Assembly (NCBI GenBank): GCA_037044905.1
Contig: JBAOKB010000126.1
Coordinates: 434,001 to 498,000, forward strand
Reading direction: 5' to 3'
DNA: 64,000 nucleotides
Source: Hortaea werneckii
Lineage: Eukaryota > Ascomycota > Dothideomycetes > Mycosphaerellales > Teratosphaeriaceae
Shown: piece after piece, positions 40,818 to 53,218 of the stretch
Numbering within the stretch: the first letter of the stretch is position 1
Layout: every line of letters begins with the position of its first letter
Made by a program: the position numbers and the translations under genes
The notes under the pieces: generated by a model
Seen by the model: only the letters and a program-made list of their open reading frames with translations
Told to the model about the DNA's origin: nothing
Database searches by the model: none

Positions 40818-42400
40818 TCAACCATCACGTATCTTCTTCATTGGGGGCCGGAGCAGGCTGTCATCAGGCATCCCACTGCGTTTTGTTCCAGGTAGGCTAC
40901 CAGTGCTGATCTCGTGAGACTCTGTGCTCACCTTGCGAGCTGGATACTTGGCATCCAAGCCTTCAAAGCAGTTCCAGCTAGGAGGCTTGCCAGATCCATC
41001 ACCCACAAAATAAGGGTGATTGAGAGCCTGCTCAGCTGTCAAACGTTTCAAAGGGTCGTATTCCAGCAGCTTCTTCAGAAGGTCCAAAGCCGAATCATCA
41101 GGAGGAGGCGAGCCGTTTTGTGCGCCATAGTTGTTGTTGGTGATGGTATTGCGGTACCACTTATCCAAACCAATGGGCCTGTTTACGCCAGGATTGTGCA
41201 TTGACACTGTCTGCAAGCTGGGATACTCTGGCATCGCCTGCAATAAAGGCCATTCCTGCTTCTTCGGTAGCCCAAGAACTTCGCCGATCTTGCCCATTTG
41301 GTTGCGCTGGAAAGGAACAGTTTTCTTAGAATCTTGTTTTGCCTCCTCGCCTTTGAAGATCGGGCGTAAGCTCAGCAGCTCGGCAAATATACAGCCCACA
41401 GCCCAAAGGTCAATAGCGGGTGTGTAATGTCGTGAGCCCAAAAGCAGCTCCGGCGCTCGATACCAGATCGTAACGACGACCTTGTCGCCACTGAATAGCG
41501 CATGTAACGGCTTGTAGAACAAGCGGGCAAGACCCAGATCGCCGATTTTGATCTCGCCTCGAGATGTCACCATGATATTGGCAGGCTTCAGGTCACGGTG
41601 GACGACCCAGTTTCGGTGCAGGTACAGCAAGCCCGAGAGAAGCTGGTACAAACACGAACGTAGCGTGGAAGCTGGAATTGGCGTTCGTGGCAGCAGACTG
41701 TGATGATGAATGATCTGAAGCAAGTCGTGCTCGGCGTATTCAAAGACCATAAAGATACATTTGGACTCCAAAATGATTTCCACTAAATGGATTAGGGCAG
41801 GATGTGAAAGCTCGGTGCAAAGAGCCATTTCTCGGATAGCTGACTGTGAAATGCCGGTATACTGAAGTTCAGCTCCTTCCTTGTCGGGCTTGAACTTCTT
41901 GATGGCGAAAGCCTCTACAGGGCGGCCAGAGGGATGCGGGCGCTGCTCGACTGGTCTGACGCTATTTCGCTTCGACACGGCTTTGTACACTCGTCCATAA
42001 GTGCCACTACTGATGAAGCCGACGATGTCATATGGTCGTTGATATGCCTCTGTGGAGCATAGGGCGTTCCATTCATCTTAACAAGCGGCGGCGTTTCAGG
42101 TGCCTCTTGTGAGTGTCAGCAATCAATCAACACATTTGCTGATGAATTCGTGGGGAAGAGCGCTTCATCAACATAATCAGTCTCCTGGCCTGCAAGAGCC
42201 GACTTTGCCATTTTATGAAAGCCGATCGACGTGCCCCATGCATTAGAGTTCAGGGAATACGCACCTTCGAATGCGGCTTGCGCTGTCCTCTTCAAAGTCG
42301 GGTTTTGGGCAGGCACGCTCGCGGCGTTCACCATTGCATTTCTAGCGACGGAAGACGGTCCCATTATTCCGCCGGCTGAAGGGGGGTTTGAGGTGGACAT
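40818..42400 (-). CDS. SSN3: SSN3/CDK8, cyclin-dependent kinase of the Mediator kinase module
   Basis: Kinase partner of cyclin C that phosphorylates transcription factors and the RNA polymerase II tail. The kinase core is uninterrupted: SSGTYGRVYKA (P-loop), FAIKKFKPDKEGAELQYTG, SQSAIREMALC (alpha C), HRDLKPANIM (catalytic loop) and DLGLARLFYKPL. The DLG replaces the usual DFG, as expected for Cdk8. VVVTIWYRAPELLLGSRHY and the fungal signature KTVPFQRNQMGKI follow. The C-terminus ends TKRSGMPDDSLLRPPMKKIR. The N-terminal 89 residues (42400-42134, MSTSNPPSAGGIMGP...) are in another frame; an 86-nt intron (42133-42048, weak GTGTTG donor, CAGAG acceptor) joins them and gives 498 residues. A one-base loss near 42066 is the alternative. 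The gene diverges from the MFS transporter. Confidence 0.93.
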
Positions 42401-43015
42401 GATCGCCGGAGAAGGCAGTCAGCGATCGCCTGCTATTCGCCACGGTTACGTCCAGGCGATATGGTCCTTGCTGCTGGCGGGATCGAGTTACGAACTTACG
42501 GCCGCTTGGCAGCATTCCAGGACTTCCGAGCGGAGAAGGTGCGATTCCGTACAGTGCGGGAGCATTAGTGCATCGCGCGTACGCAGCGGGCCGGTCAGGC
42601 GACGTGCGTGTGACGAAGTCAGAGCTGTCTACCAGCAGCTACTACTGTAGTGCCGAAGTTGGCTGTGATCTTGATGCGTTCACCAACCTCAGGAGTGTGA
42701 GCACTGCACGCGCGTCTTGCTGGCCTGTCCATTCGAGACTCCAGATTCACAATCGATTGTGGTGCGACTGCTGCCTGAGCCGCTGTCTTGCGTGGGCGAG
42801 AGTTCGACTTGGGGCCAGGAGGAGTTGGAGTTGCTGAGTAAGCGCGCAGTACTGGCGCGTGCTCAGGTGTACGGAGGTACACAGTACAACGTCACTACTG
42901 CGACTGTATGAGATACCGACGAGAGAGATGGGTTGTCTCAACTTGGATTGACAATTCCCATCGACGCACCCCTCAGCTGTGAGCCGCCAGCAGTGGGTTT
43001 GGACAAATTCGAAAA
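42401..43015. promoter_or_regulatory. Bidirectional promoter between SSN3 and the sugar transporter
   Basis: 615 bp between divergent starts. Frames across it have no family resemblance. Confidence 0.45.
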
Positions 43016-44632
43016 ATGGCCAGCTCTCGCACATTACAGGACATTACGCCATACTTCGTCTACTTGCTGGTGACCGCGACGATTGGACCGTTGCTTTTTG
43101 GCTATCACCTTGCTGAACTCAATGCACCTCAAGAAGTCATTACGTGCCAGAAAAGGTCGCTCTCTAGAAATGCGTTGACGCGCCTCTACTCATCAGTCGG
43201 CTTCGATGTGAATGCAGGGAGTGGTAATGGCTATCTTCCACAATGTATCGAGATGGACAGCGTTCAATTTGGCTTCGTCTCCTCCTTCTTCACTCTGGGT
43301 GGCTTCATTGGCGCGCTCTCTGGAGGGCCCGCCACCACTCAATATGGCCGTCTCAAAGGCCATGATTGTATCTGGCATTCTTGCTGCCATTGGACCAGCC
43401 TTCGAAGCCCTGGCCAATACCATTGGACTTCTCATAGTAGGCCGGTTTGTCGCAGGATTAGGAGCTGGCGCTGCAACGGTCATTGTACCAATTTACATCA
43501 GCGAGATTGCCCCGCCGCACCAAAAGGGATTTTTTGGCAGCTTCACACAGGTCATGATCAATGTCGGCATTCTGATAACGCAGACCCTCGGCTTGTTCCT
43601 TAGTCGCGGACAGTTTTGGCGCATCATTCTTGGTGTCGGAGGAGCTATCGCCGCATTGCAGGTGATTGGCCTTGTGCTTGGTGGGCAGGAAGTCCCAAAT
43701 GGCTGGCCGACAATGGCAAACCGTCTCGAGCCAAGCGTACCTTGCGAAAGCTGCGCGGTCACCAGACCAACATTGATGAAGAGGTTGTTGGCTGGGGCCT
43801 AGAAAGTGAGCGTGACATGGAAGATGAGGAGGAGACGCTGCTGGCCAACGAAGACAGGATGGACGAGAGCATGTCAGGGAGGGCTAGCCGTGGCGATCGA
43901 CCTGAGGTCGAACGGGATGAGCAAGGTCAACCTCGCAGTCGACTTGGAAGAGCAGAGCAAAGAGTGGAAAACTTCACCAAAACCATTGGCTTTCTTGCTG
44001 TCCTGAAAAACTCTGATTACAGACCTGCAGTGATTGCGGTGGTAATGATAATGGTCGGACAGCAGCTTTGCGGCATCAACAGTATAGTGATGTATGGTGT
44101 TAGCTTGCTTTCGGACCTGCTGGCCGCCAACAGCGCAATACTCAACGTTGCCGTGGCTGCCCTCAACCTAGTCGTGACGCTCTCTGCGGCACCTTTGGTT
44201 GATAAGCTTGGCCGCAAGACCTGCCTGTTGCTCAGCATCACTGGCATGGGCATCAACAGCATACTTCTTGCTATCAGCATCATGAAGAGCATTGCCCCAC
44301 TATCAGCAGTGGCGGTACTGCTCTTTGTTGCGTCTTTTGGCCTTGGACTGGGACCAATCCCATTCATCTTATCCTCCGAGCTGGTAGGGGCTGAGGCTGT
44401 AGGAGCAACTCAATCATGGGCATTGGCCGCGAACTGGATTGCTACCTTCGTCGTAGCACAGTTCTTCCCGTTGCTGAGCGATAAGCTTGGGAAAGGCCAA
44501 GTCTACTTTCTCTTCGCAGGCTTTGCGCTGTTCTTTGGGTTGTTCACATTGTGGTGGGTGCCAGAGACAAAGGGTAAGAGGGATGCCGATGAGGTATGGG
44601 GGCGTGGGAAGAGAAGCGAACGTGAAGATTAG
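43016..44632 (+). CDS. MFS sugar-transporter-family protein, Vps73/YBR241C-like (two frame breaks)
   Basis: Twelve-helix sugar porter family protein, probably of the vacuolar Vps73-like branch; substrate unknown. N-terminus TPYFVYLLVTATIGPLLFGY, then HLAELNAPQEVITC. A 66-nt segment at 43156-43221 is probably an intron joining it to YLPQCIEMDSVQFGFVSSFF. Two one-base breaks follow. The AAA at 43355-43357 should be AA, restoring YGRLKAMIVSGILAAIGPAF. The AAA at 43697-43699 should be AAAA, restoring EVPKWLADNGKPSRAKRTLR. Further hallmarks are GRFVAGLGAGAATVIVPIYI, SEIAPPHQKGFFGS, GQQLCGINSIVMYG, DKLGRKTCLLL and VPETKGKRDADEVWGR. The central loop (about 250-310) is acidic, as in vacuolar members. 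The two breaks nearly cancel, so only about 115 codons are out of frame. Confidence 0.88.
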
Positions 44633-45081
44633 AGCGCTTTCAGGAGTGGTGAGCTGATGAAAGTGCTTGTCCAACTTACCGAATACCTTGTAATTGCACG
44701 GTTTGATGACTGCTGGAAACTGATATCGTTCACCTTATCCCGTCTTTGGCCCTTTGACTGACCCCAAAGATCCATTTGTCTGTTCCTACCTTTGTCCGGG
44801 GCCCATATGCTTTCAAGGTGGCCTGTTCCTTATAAAATATGCTCTCTCACAAGACGGAACACAGTATCACTTGAAGACTCCTGCGTCACCATTTCCACGT
44901 GGTGCTGCATGTGAACTTGCGGGTTTGTGACAATGGTCATTCAAAGCCACATTTCAATTCCTCCAGAGTTGCTCTCCATCCGACAACAATACGCATCTTT
45001 TCGTCTCCAAAGAGACTGAAAACCTCACCACGCAAGTAGCCAAGCAATTGTCGAACCTTGTACCGTGTGGCCGCCTTGACC
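44633..45081. other. Spacer between the transporter and the small membrane protein
   Basis: About 450 bp with no supported frame. It holds the transporter tail and the next promoter. Confidence 0.5.
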
Positions 45082-45599
45082 ATGGCGAATTCCCACGAAG
45101 CAGAAGTCAGCGTTTCTGTCGACGCAATGCTCAGCGAGACAGCAAAGCTATTGACAGGGCAAGAAGTCCCTAAGGAGATTGATTTAGCGCCAAAACAGGT
45201 CAGTCTGCTATCATTCGACTGCATCTAATATCTTCGTTCTAACAGTGGCGTAGGCGCCAAAGGAGATCACCGCTCCGATCAAGCAAAGCCTCTTTTCTAC
45301 ATGTCACTTGAGCAGACGGTATTCGCCATTATCGCCACCTATCTGGTGGACATGCTTGAGAGCAACGGCTACCTTAGCCACCTGGGACTGAGCTCACACA
45401 AACCATCTTCACTGGCCAGTGGGTCGTTACAGCCCTTTTGGTTCTCTTGAACCCCGCGATGATGTTCATGTGGAAGACCTATAGCCAGGTCAAGACGATC
45501 GAAAGGAAAGCGGTGGAGGCAACTGATGCGAGCGAGACTCCATTGAGGCAAACGGAGGAAGGTAGTCGCGATGAGCCGAAAGCTGTGAAGAGTGCATAG
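45082..45599 (+). CDS. Small membrane protein of unknown function (two frame breaks)
   Basis: The open frames alone hide this gene. The ATG at 45082 is in ACC-ATG-G context; exon 1 ends at 45198 (KEIDLAPKQ). A 55-nt intron (45199-45253, GTCAGT...GTAG) leads to APKEITAPIKQSLF. One extra T in TTTT (45293-45296) then gives FFYMSLEQTVFAIIATYLVD. One extra G in GGG (45384-45386) gives HLGTELTQTIFTGQWVVTAL followed by LVLLNPAMMFMWKTYSQVK and a charged tail to the TAG at 45597. The restored product is about 154 residues with an acidic N-terminus, one or two hydrophobic segments and a KTIERK-type basic stop-transfer. I do not recognise the family. The coherent hydrophobic/charged pattern across both repairs supports a real gene. 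Confidence 0.6.
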
Positions 45600-48500
45600 A
45601 TACTAGCAAGCAAAGGAAGACAGACTGTGGAGGCGATAAAGAGCAATAGGGCCATTCCCTTGACATGCGCCCGACGGAGGATGCGAGAGTTTCTGCGTAG
45701 CGGGACTTAGGAGGGCTTTTCTGGCGACTGCGCCATCCTCACCCAATTTTCATCTCTAACTCAGACTCTCGTGTGACTATACTCTGGGATTTCTGCAGGC
45801 CCTCTTAATCGAATGACATTGAGTCCCTCCTCGTCTTGACAGCTCTTTTCATGATTTACCAGTCTCGTGTAAAACGATGTTTAAGACTATCAATTATTGA
45901 GCGCCGCCAGACTCGTCAACTACCCTTCAATCAACAGGTCCTCTAGTTCTCGGATTGATTCAACAACCATTTGACCATCTGCCGTGGTGGGTGCCTGGCT
46001 ACAACCCAATTCCTCCTGCCACCTCTAATCATGAAGCATTTTCAGGACCAAAACACGAAGGCAACACTCGAAACCACCGGGAGCGGTGGTCATTGAAACG
46101 AGCAGGTTGGAACGAAAACCGTTGAAGACGCCGAGCTTGAAGACAGTAACCCTTCTGTGCATTGAGGGGCAGTTTTGCATGGCTGTCGTTAGGCCGCAAT
46201 CATGCACAAAGTGCTTTGCACCTCATTGAGCATATGAAACCAAGCAACAATCGAACGTAAATCAACCTGACCACTCGTTATGTCGCTGATAAGTGCTGTA
46301 TATTGAAGCAGCCGGCGCTACGCCATGTCCTTGGCGGTATCAAGCGCATTGTGACTCAGCTTATCAAATAAAGCAGTTGACCGTGGCATTGCAAGAGAGG
46401 CGTGGCCGCATGGCACATAGCAAGCAATCCGAGCATGTTCGCATCAGGGGCTAGTAAGGACGCTTGATAGTCGCACCGCGCATTCAGGCTTGTGATCGCG
46501 GCGATTTGATGAAAGCTGCCAGGAACATAGAAGTCCAAGCCCAGAGTGGTGTGCAAGCGATGGCAGCCCTGTTTATCGGGTTATTGAGAAAGTGTCACTT
46601 GGCAGTATTGTGCACATGGACTAAGGAATGGTAGGCGGGCACTGTTGTTGCAGGGCGGGTTGGTGTGAGGTGGGTGTGCCACACAAGGGCACGTCCACAC
46701 CATATCACTACTACTTCAGGATCGTATCTTCAGATTCACCGATTCGCTGCAAGATTTCTAGGATGGCCTCGAGGCGAGCTAGCAACCAGGAGGTCCCGGC
46801 AAAATGAAGCTTGGATATGAAGATGAGCTGTCAAATGTCAGCTGACTCGCAGTCTGAAAAGGCGATCGCACCCTGGCGCGTTTTCAATCCGAGGGCACGA
46901 GATTTCTCCGATTTCTGGTCATCGCGCTTGCGTTATTATAGTTGTTGCGGTGAACGTGAAGAGCCATAGCAACGTCCACGGTCGTGCCACCGATCCAATC
47001 TGGCACAGCTGATACGACGAGCATATCCACGGTTAGTGTTGTGAGAGCTTAGCGAAGGCGCCGCAGGGTGCCGCTCTTGCACCGGCTGACCACCTTCGCG
47101 TATTGTAGCTCCAACGCAGAAGAATCTCCGGAATATAGACGGTTCGAGATCTTTGCGCAGGTGCTGCACCGATTGGCGTTAGCTACATCCAGAGCCCGTC
47201 GATGGTAGCTCCTCGGGATCAAGATAGACTGCATGGACGAGATCTCAAAATGCTCTGAGGCAGTATTCGCTCAAGGTAAGAGCATGGAGCAGTTGAGACC
47301 CATTTGATCCCATGAGGAAGGGACATAACCGTTCATCTCTGGCCTCATTTGGATGCTTTCTGTTAAGGAACCATATAGGAGGCAGGGCTGGGGATCTCAG
47401 CAGGACTGCAGTCATTGGTCCGGGAGTCGTGGCCGGCTGGACTCAATTGGTCTCCTGGCTTCGGGGTCAGATAGCGCCTCTAACCGCCTCGATGCCGGGG
47501 ACTGTTCGCAGACCTCAAAATCGGCGCTAAAAATTGCGGCCCAAGATCTGCTCTGTGGAGAAGCTTTCGAGCCTGTTGCGCGTGGCCGGACGGCACAGAT
47601 CTTTTTTAATGCCATCAACCTGACCATGGTGCCTGATGATGGCCTCTTGAGTTCGGACGGTGCGGAGACCATTCGGAAAGCTCAGCGTCCCTTTCAATAC
47701 TTGCGCGGCGGCATAGACTGGCCTGCCACCTTCCTCGACGCCCAAAGAACAACCAGGCACTGTGTTATTGTGGTGGCAAAGTTAGAAGAGGCGAGAAAAT
47801 TGCGAAATGATGTTTTGCCTGAAATCTGTGTCTTACCAAAAATGAGGCGTCATTGGATCGTCGGAAGCCAGATACAAAATCTCCGCGATCTGTGGTCCGT
47901 GACAACATAGATGGTGGCAGCGGGTTTATCGGTCGCCGCCGGATCCGCGACTGACGAAATGCAGGATAATCGCTTGCGCTTCTGGCAGCATGTCGCTACC
48001 TTCCAATGTCCGTCCTCGAGAAAGGCGATCTTTAATATGGTGATACAATGAACTGCAGCGGCGCTCATCTTAGAGGCACCTACATGCGATTTTGCCATCT
48101 ACCGCATACTACTTCCCAAAAAGGAAAGACGCGTTGACCGTTACCGCGTTGCCAGACCCTGGCTCGCCTGGGAGCTGAGACTGCACAATTGAGCAGGGCT
48201 GATCTGGGTGCAAACGAAAACGAAGAGGCCGCTGGTTGCGCTGTGCCATAACGGGGGCGACAGCGGCTCCTTGCAGTCGAGATACATGGTGGCTTCTTCG
48301 ATGCATGGTTGGCATGGTCCCGTTCGCTCGCACTGCATCAGCACTGGCGATGAATCGTGGAACGCCGATGGAAAAGCGGGGCAATGCAGGTCAATCTTCG
48401 GACGCGAGAGGCTGTCGTCAGTGGCATATCACTTTCGACTCAGAGGCACAACTCGTAGCAAACAAGCAATCCGCCTCTACCGCATTGACGACGGCTGTAT

Positions 48501-49999
48501 ATTCACAATACTGTATCCTCGTGCACCACTGTGTTTGTTGCTTGGCGGTTGCCTCGAGATGGTGGTGTCCCGCCAATCTCGCGTGTTCGTCGGATCACGT
48601 CTCCACCTGGTATCTGTACCGGCTTTCGTGCGAAGACAACGCCAACGGCAACAGCCGTGTAACGAGGTGCAAGGATGTACAACTCATCCTTTGCCCTCCC
48701 ACACGTTGTTTCGCCGCCATGTAGCCAGCGGGGCCTAAGCGAGAAGCCCGCCTGCCAGCAGATTATCATTGTTGACATGCCGAGACAAGTAGGACCTTGA
48801 GACAACGCTGCGAACGGATGTAAGAAGACGATTTGCTACTGCCGCCATGTAGAGTTGTAACCAGCGTCTCAGCATCGCCGAACGATCGCCGTGATCGCCT
48901 TGAACACTAACAATCACGGTGGAGGGCACAGTATGTATGGCGCAGCCTATCTGGAGGGGATCTTATCAGAGATTCCGACTGCCAGTCCAGAGTGATAATG
49001 GCTCCACTAAGCGACGGCCTGCTTGGCGAAAGTTGCGAACCGGGGTCGGCGGCGGCTCCCTCGCTGGTGCGATCTCTCAGGGTCAGATCGCATCGTCGAC
49101 CCACCGTCGTCGTCAAGATTGTCGTGGGACTCGACTTTGTGATCATGATCTGGCTCTCTGGCTGGCACCACCGCCCAGCGAGATCGGTAGTGTATGCCCG
49201 CCCATCTGCACGCGTATGCCCCAATCGTCGCAACAGACTAGGCAGGGAGGCAGGCCGGACGGACATGGAGACCTGACAACGACAACGTGGCACGCTTAGT
49301 TCGGAGGTCTGTCTCCAAAGAGACCCTGACTCCAGGGATAAGAATTCCCTGCCACCGGTACAGTGCACATACCCACTACTGTACTGTACTGTAGGCGGTA
49401 ACTGGCTGGTCTGCCAAGCCACGACTTCTGCTGATCCATGCACCCGGCCAAAACGGTGCCGCGAAAATGCAGGCTAGTCGCTAGAATCGAGATTGACATT
49501 TCAAGCGTCTCCGTGATTCGCTAACAGCCGTTCCCGTTCTCATGCCCTGTCCCTCGCCTTCATGAGATCTCTTGTCGTTCGCTCTCCTTGACTGTTTCGC
49601 CGCTTACAATTACTTCTTCCTGTTTCAAATCTAAGCCCACGAAGTCGACCACCCGTGACAAACTTCGATCGCATGGCAGTGGCCTGAGTGTCCTCTGGAG
49701 CACCGTACTGTTTCGACAGCCGCCATTTCGGGACAGGCCAGCGACACCTCTGGCCTGAGACTCTCCTCAGCTCGACTCATCGTACAGACCCGCTACGACA
49801 TCTTCTCCCGCCGATTTCTCGTACACCGACAACACACGAATATTGCCTGCCGGACGTGACGCTCTTGCTTGGAAGCCGCGAACCGAAGAACGAGTGCGTC
49901 ATCGAAGCTGAACACCGGCAAGCCGAAGCCGTCCTGCGCTCCGAGAGGGAAACACGCGCAAAGTCACCAAAACCACTGTGGTGAAGTCAAAGAATCATC
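45600..49999. other. 4.4-kb gene-poor stretch upstream of the NsdD-like gene
   Basis: No gene is supported. The longest frames (47353-47910 plus, 48208-48738 plus, 49443-48907 minus) overlap frames on the other strand and show no domain, signal peptide or splice logic. A small ACTGT repeat sits at about 49375-49392. The last kilobase or more is probably promoter and long 5' leader of the GATA factor. The remainder may be a decayed gene or accessory spacer. Confidence 0.45.
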
Positions 50000-51569
50000 A
50001 TGGACGCCACGAATCGTCGGTATGTTGCCAAGAAAGCAAATCTCAGTCGCAAATTTGCCTTTCATCAGAACCGAATAGCTGCTTTGGCGAAAATGCTGAC
50101 CCAGATTAGGCCTCAACTGCCCGCATTAAGCTACCTCGATGTGGACAAGGTGAAAAGGGAAGAAGAAGCGTACCAAAGCCGCAACATGTGTGGCTCCCAG
50201 CATTTGCCCGCGGTGACAGCAGCAAGCCCGTACCCACAGGGCCCGCCTCCGCCCTATAGCCAACCACCGCCGTCGATATCACAGGCAAACACATATACCA
50301 ATGCGCAATCAGGCGTGCGCACCCCTCCTGAGTCACGCAGAACGAGCGGGGACGAGCAAGATGCCAAACATGGCACGCGCCAATCGCTCCCCTCCATATC
50401 GGAGGCCTTAGGCGTTGAATCTCAGACGTCATACGCGACATCTACGCCTGCACCGCCGCCGGCATCGACCAATCCATCCCACCAGGTACTTGCTGCACCA
50501 TCATCACCAAAACGGTCATACGGCATGGATCCTCCGCCACTTCCGGCCAGCTCTTATGGCTCAAGCGGCGCATATTCGGGCTACCCACAGCATAGGCAAG
50601 AAACAAATGCGCATTCCACGTACCATTCGCATGAGGCCCACCGGGCTGCGTATACTTCCGAAAGGCCACCGCTGCACCTTCAAACCTCCCAACTGCCGCA
50701 GCCACAGCATCCTGCGTACAACTATCCGACAACTACTTCGCCTGGATATGAGCACCCGCAGCCCCACTCCGCTGCAACAGCCGGGTCGTCACATGCTCCA
50801 TACGGCTACACGCCCTATCCTCCGCGTTATGCCCAGTCTACCCCATCCACCGGCGCCTCTGGTGGACCGATTTATCAGCCTTCGCTCAGCTACCCTCCGT
50901 CAACTTCATGGAAGTCAGATAGCGGACGAGATGGAAGACCAGCCGAGTACAGCTCCTCAGTAAAACGACACTTGGACATGTACGATTTGGAAGGTGCTCT
51001 TAACGAGGTAAGCCATAGTTTTCGCACCGATCGGCCCCGTTGCTAACCGTACATAGATCGCGCAAAATAGCAGCATCCTCCTCGACTTCTCCCGCCGCTA
51101 CGGCGACCGCATGCACCAAACAGTTCGCACTGGGCCTCCACTGTCTTCGCTACCTGGTATTGTCGAGCTTGACGATATGATCTCGAAGTCGCGAGTACAA
51201 ATGGATGCAGTTGCCAAAATTCGAGAGGTTGTACTTGCTCACCAAGCCGCCTACGAAGAGCAACGACATTCAGCAAAAACATTTGCCACCGACGTCCCAC
51301 CAACGCCGGACCAACAGTCTGATGATGCTGAACTCAAGGCTGGTTTTGCAGGCGGCGAACCTAAGAAGCGGCGGGGTCGCGCAGCGCCTCCGGGACGCTG
51401 CCATAGTTGCAACCGCGCAGAGACGCCCGAGTGGAGGCGTGGTCCAGACGGTGCCAGGACCTTGTGCAATGCCTGCGGCCTACACTACGCCAAACTTACG
51501 AGGAAGCAGCAGGGCACCAACAAAGCTGCGAGCAACGGCACCTCCAATCTTCGACCGAAGGAAACCTAA
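50000..51569 (+). CDS. nsdD: NsdD-like GATA zinc-finger transcription factor
   Basis: Regulator of the NsdD/SUB-1/Pro44 type, which controls sexual development and represses conidiation in filamentous ascomycetes. Exon 1 50000-51007, a 49-nt intron 51008-51056, exon 2 51057-51569; 506 residues. The single C-terminal GATA finger reads CHSCNRAETPEWRRGPDGAR and then TLCNACGLHYAKLTRK. It is preceded by the basic EPKKRRGR and by the family-specific helical region KRHLDMYDLEGALNE|IAQNS plus ILLDFSRRYGDRMHQTVR, interrupted by the intron exactly at GALNE|IAQ. It closes with SNLRPKET, close to the usual NsdD end. The first 330 residues are Pro/Ser/His/Tyr-rich and contain SLPSISEALG. The start at 50000 gives a basic MDATNRRYVAKKANLSRKFA leader; further 5' exons are possible. 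Confidence 0.9.
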
Positions 51570-53218
51570 GGAGTTTTGCTCCACCATACCACCTGACATT
51601 CATGTCGCTTATTCACCGAATTTCATAATTTCGCTTTCTAAGATACCCATGTCGCCTTATAAGAGGCATGGCTGATGCTGGCCTTCACGAAGACGACGAA
51701 TTTTGGAACTTTCAGCGTTATCAGACGCTACGACTTGTACATGATCAGCACAGCATAAACATAGCGCCGGCGCGTTTTGGAAGGGCTTTTAGGCCTTAAT
51801 TGGGTGTCATTTTTGCGAACATGCGCAGCTTTCAGGCCTGCGATGGCGATATGATGTCTTTACTATTTGTCAAAGCCCTGTTCTTTTGTCCGGGATTAGA
51901 AGAAAAGGGCGTTCGAGCGATGTTTCCTTTACTTGTTCTCTTACTACCTAGCCTTTTAGGGCTATGCAGACACGATGGTGTCACGAGCAATTCTTATTGT
52001 CAACATCGATAACCAAAGATCTGGTATTATCATAAGGAGTATCTGACATCAGCAGACTTTCGGGTCCAGATGTAGATCCAGCACTCGTTTGCGATGGAGC
52101 AAGATGTAAAAATGTACATAGGAGGCAAAAGATCTACATGCAACATCCAGCTGTGGCCGATCACTTTGGTTTTTCTCTTGGTTCGGGTCAAAGCCACCAG
52201 AAGCGTTACTGCCCAACGTACGAGCACTTGTGCTACTATTGAGACCACCGACATGAGTAGGGGCGATCTGGTGCGACAGGATATCCATGGTCCGTCGCAA
52301 CCTCGGCAGGCCAGCGGTGGTCATGCTGCAATTGCCCTTTGTTGACATGTCGGAGATACAAAGACGCAAGGCAAATCATGTGCGCAAGCACAGCATGTCC
52401 AGCACACGGTGAGCAAATCCCATGCACGTAGCCGAGCTGTTGCTCAGAAAAGATAGTTTTGGTCTATAGAGGCGATTCGCGATCTTTGGTACGACAGCTG
52501 CAGGTACTTATTATTCTAACGCATTGTCATAATAATAGCTGACGGACGATGTTGGAACGGGCTTGGCAAGATGTTGTCTCGCTTGCCTCCGCCGGGATTG
52601 TAGAGTCAGTGTTTGCTACCTAGCAGATGAGTCCCGTCATATGCCTTTCCCGTCTGCTTAGCGGGTGAGATCTGTGTCACTGATAAGTGGTGTTGCCTCG
52701 CGGATCATCTTTCCGTTCATGGAATCGACAACCTTGGAACCATTTCCGCGCGAACTGTTAAGTGGGGTTGGCGGGACCAAAGCTGGAGAATTTCGGTATA
52801 CATCATCATGGTTTGTAATCCGTGCAGGTAATCTTTCAGCACTCGAAAGCGAATAATAGCTTCACTCGCGCTTCTTGCGGTAGGTTCAACAGGCGTCAGT
52901 CTAAGTCGCCCATTTCTGAGGAACTTTCTTTTCACACTGCCCAGTTCGACGACCAGACGCGCGGGGGAAGCCTTTTTCTACCAGGCGATCTCCGGCCGTA
53001 CCTTCCTATCTTACCCTGTCACGAAATCATTATGCGGTAGTCGACTAAGATCTTTGCTGCAAGTGCGGCAATTTGCCACAGAATACAATCGCGTCTAAAA
53101 AACTCGCTTCACTTCGAGGGGCATCAAGAGCATAGAAGGTACACGGCATTGTGACGAAAGTGCGGGAAGAGAGATCACAGCTTCGGCAGCAGTCCTCCCG
53201 CGCCGGATATACGACAAG
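51570..53218. other. Intergenic between the GATA factor and glutamate-cysteine ligase
   Basis: 1.65 kb. The left part is a T-rich likely 3' untranslated region of the GATA gene, and the right part the ligase promoter. Several short frames lack support. I looked for a Yap1-type TTACTAA site near the ligase start and did not see a clear one. Confidence 0.5.

Noticed and set aside
47353..47910. 185-residue plus-strand frame in the gene-poor stretch
   Set aside because: Opposed by equally long minus-strand frames and not similar to any family I know; too weak to annotate.
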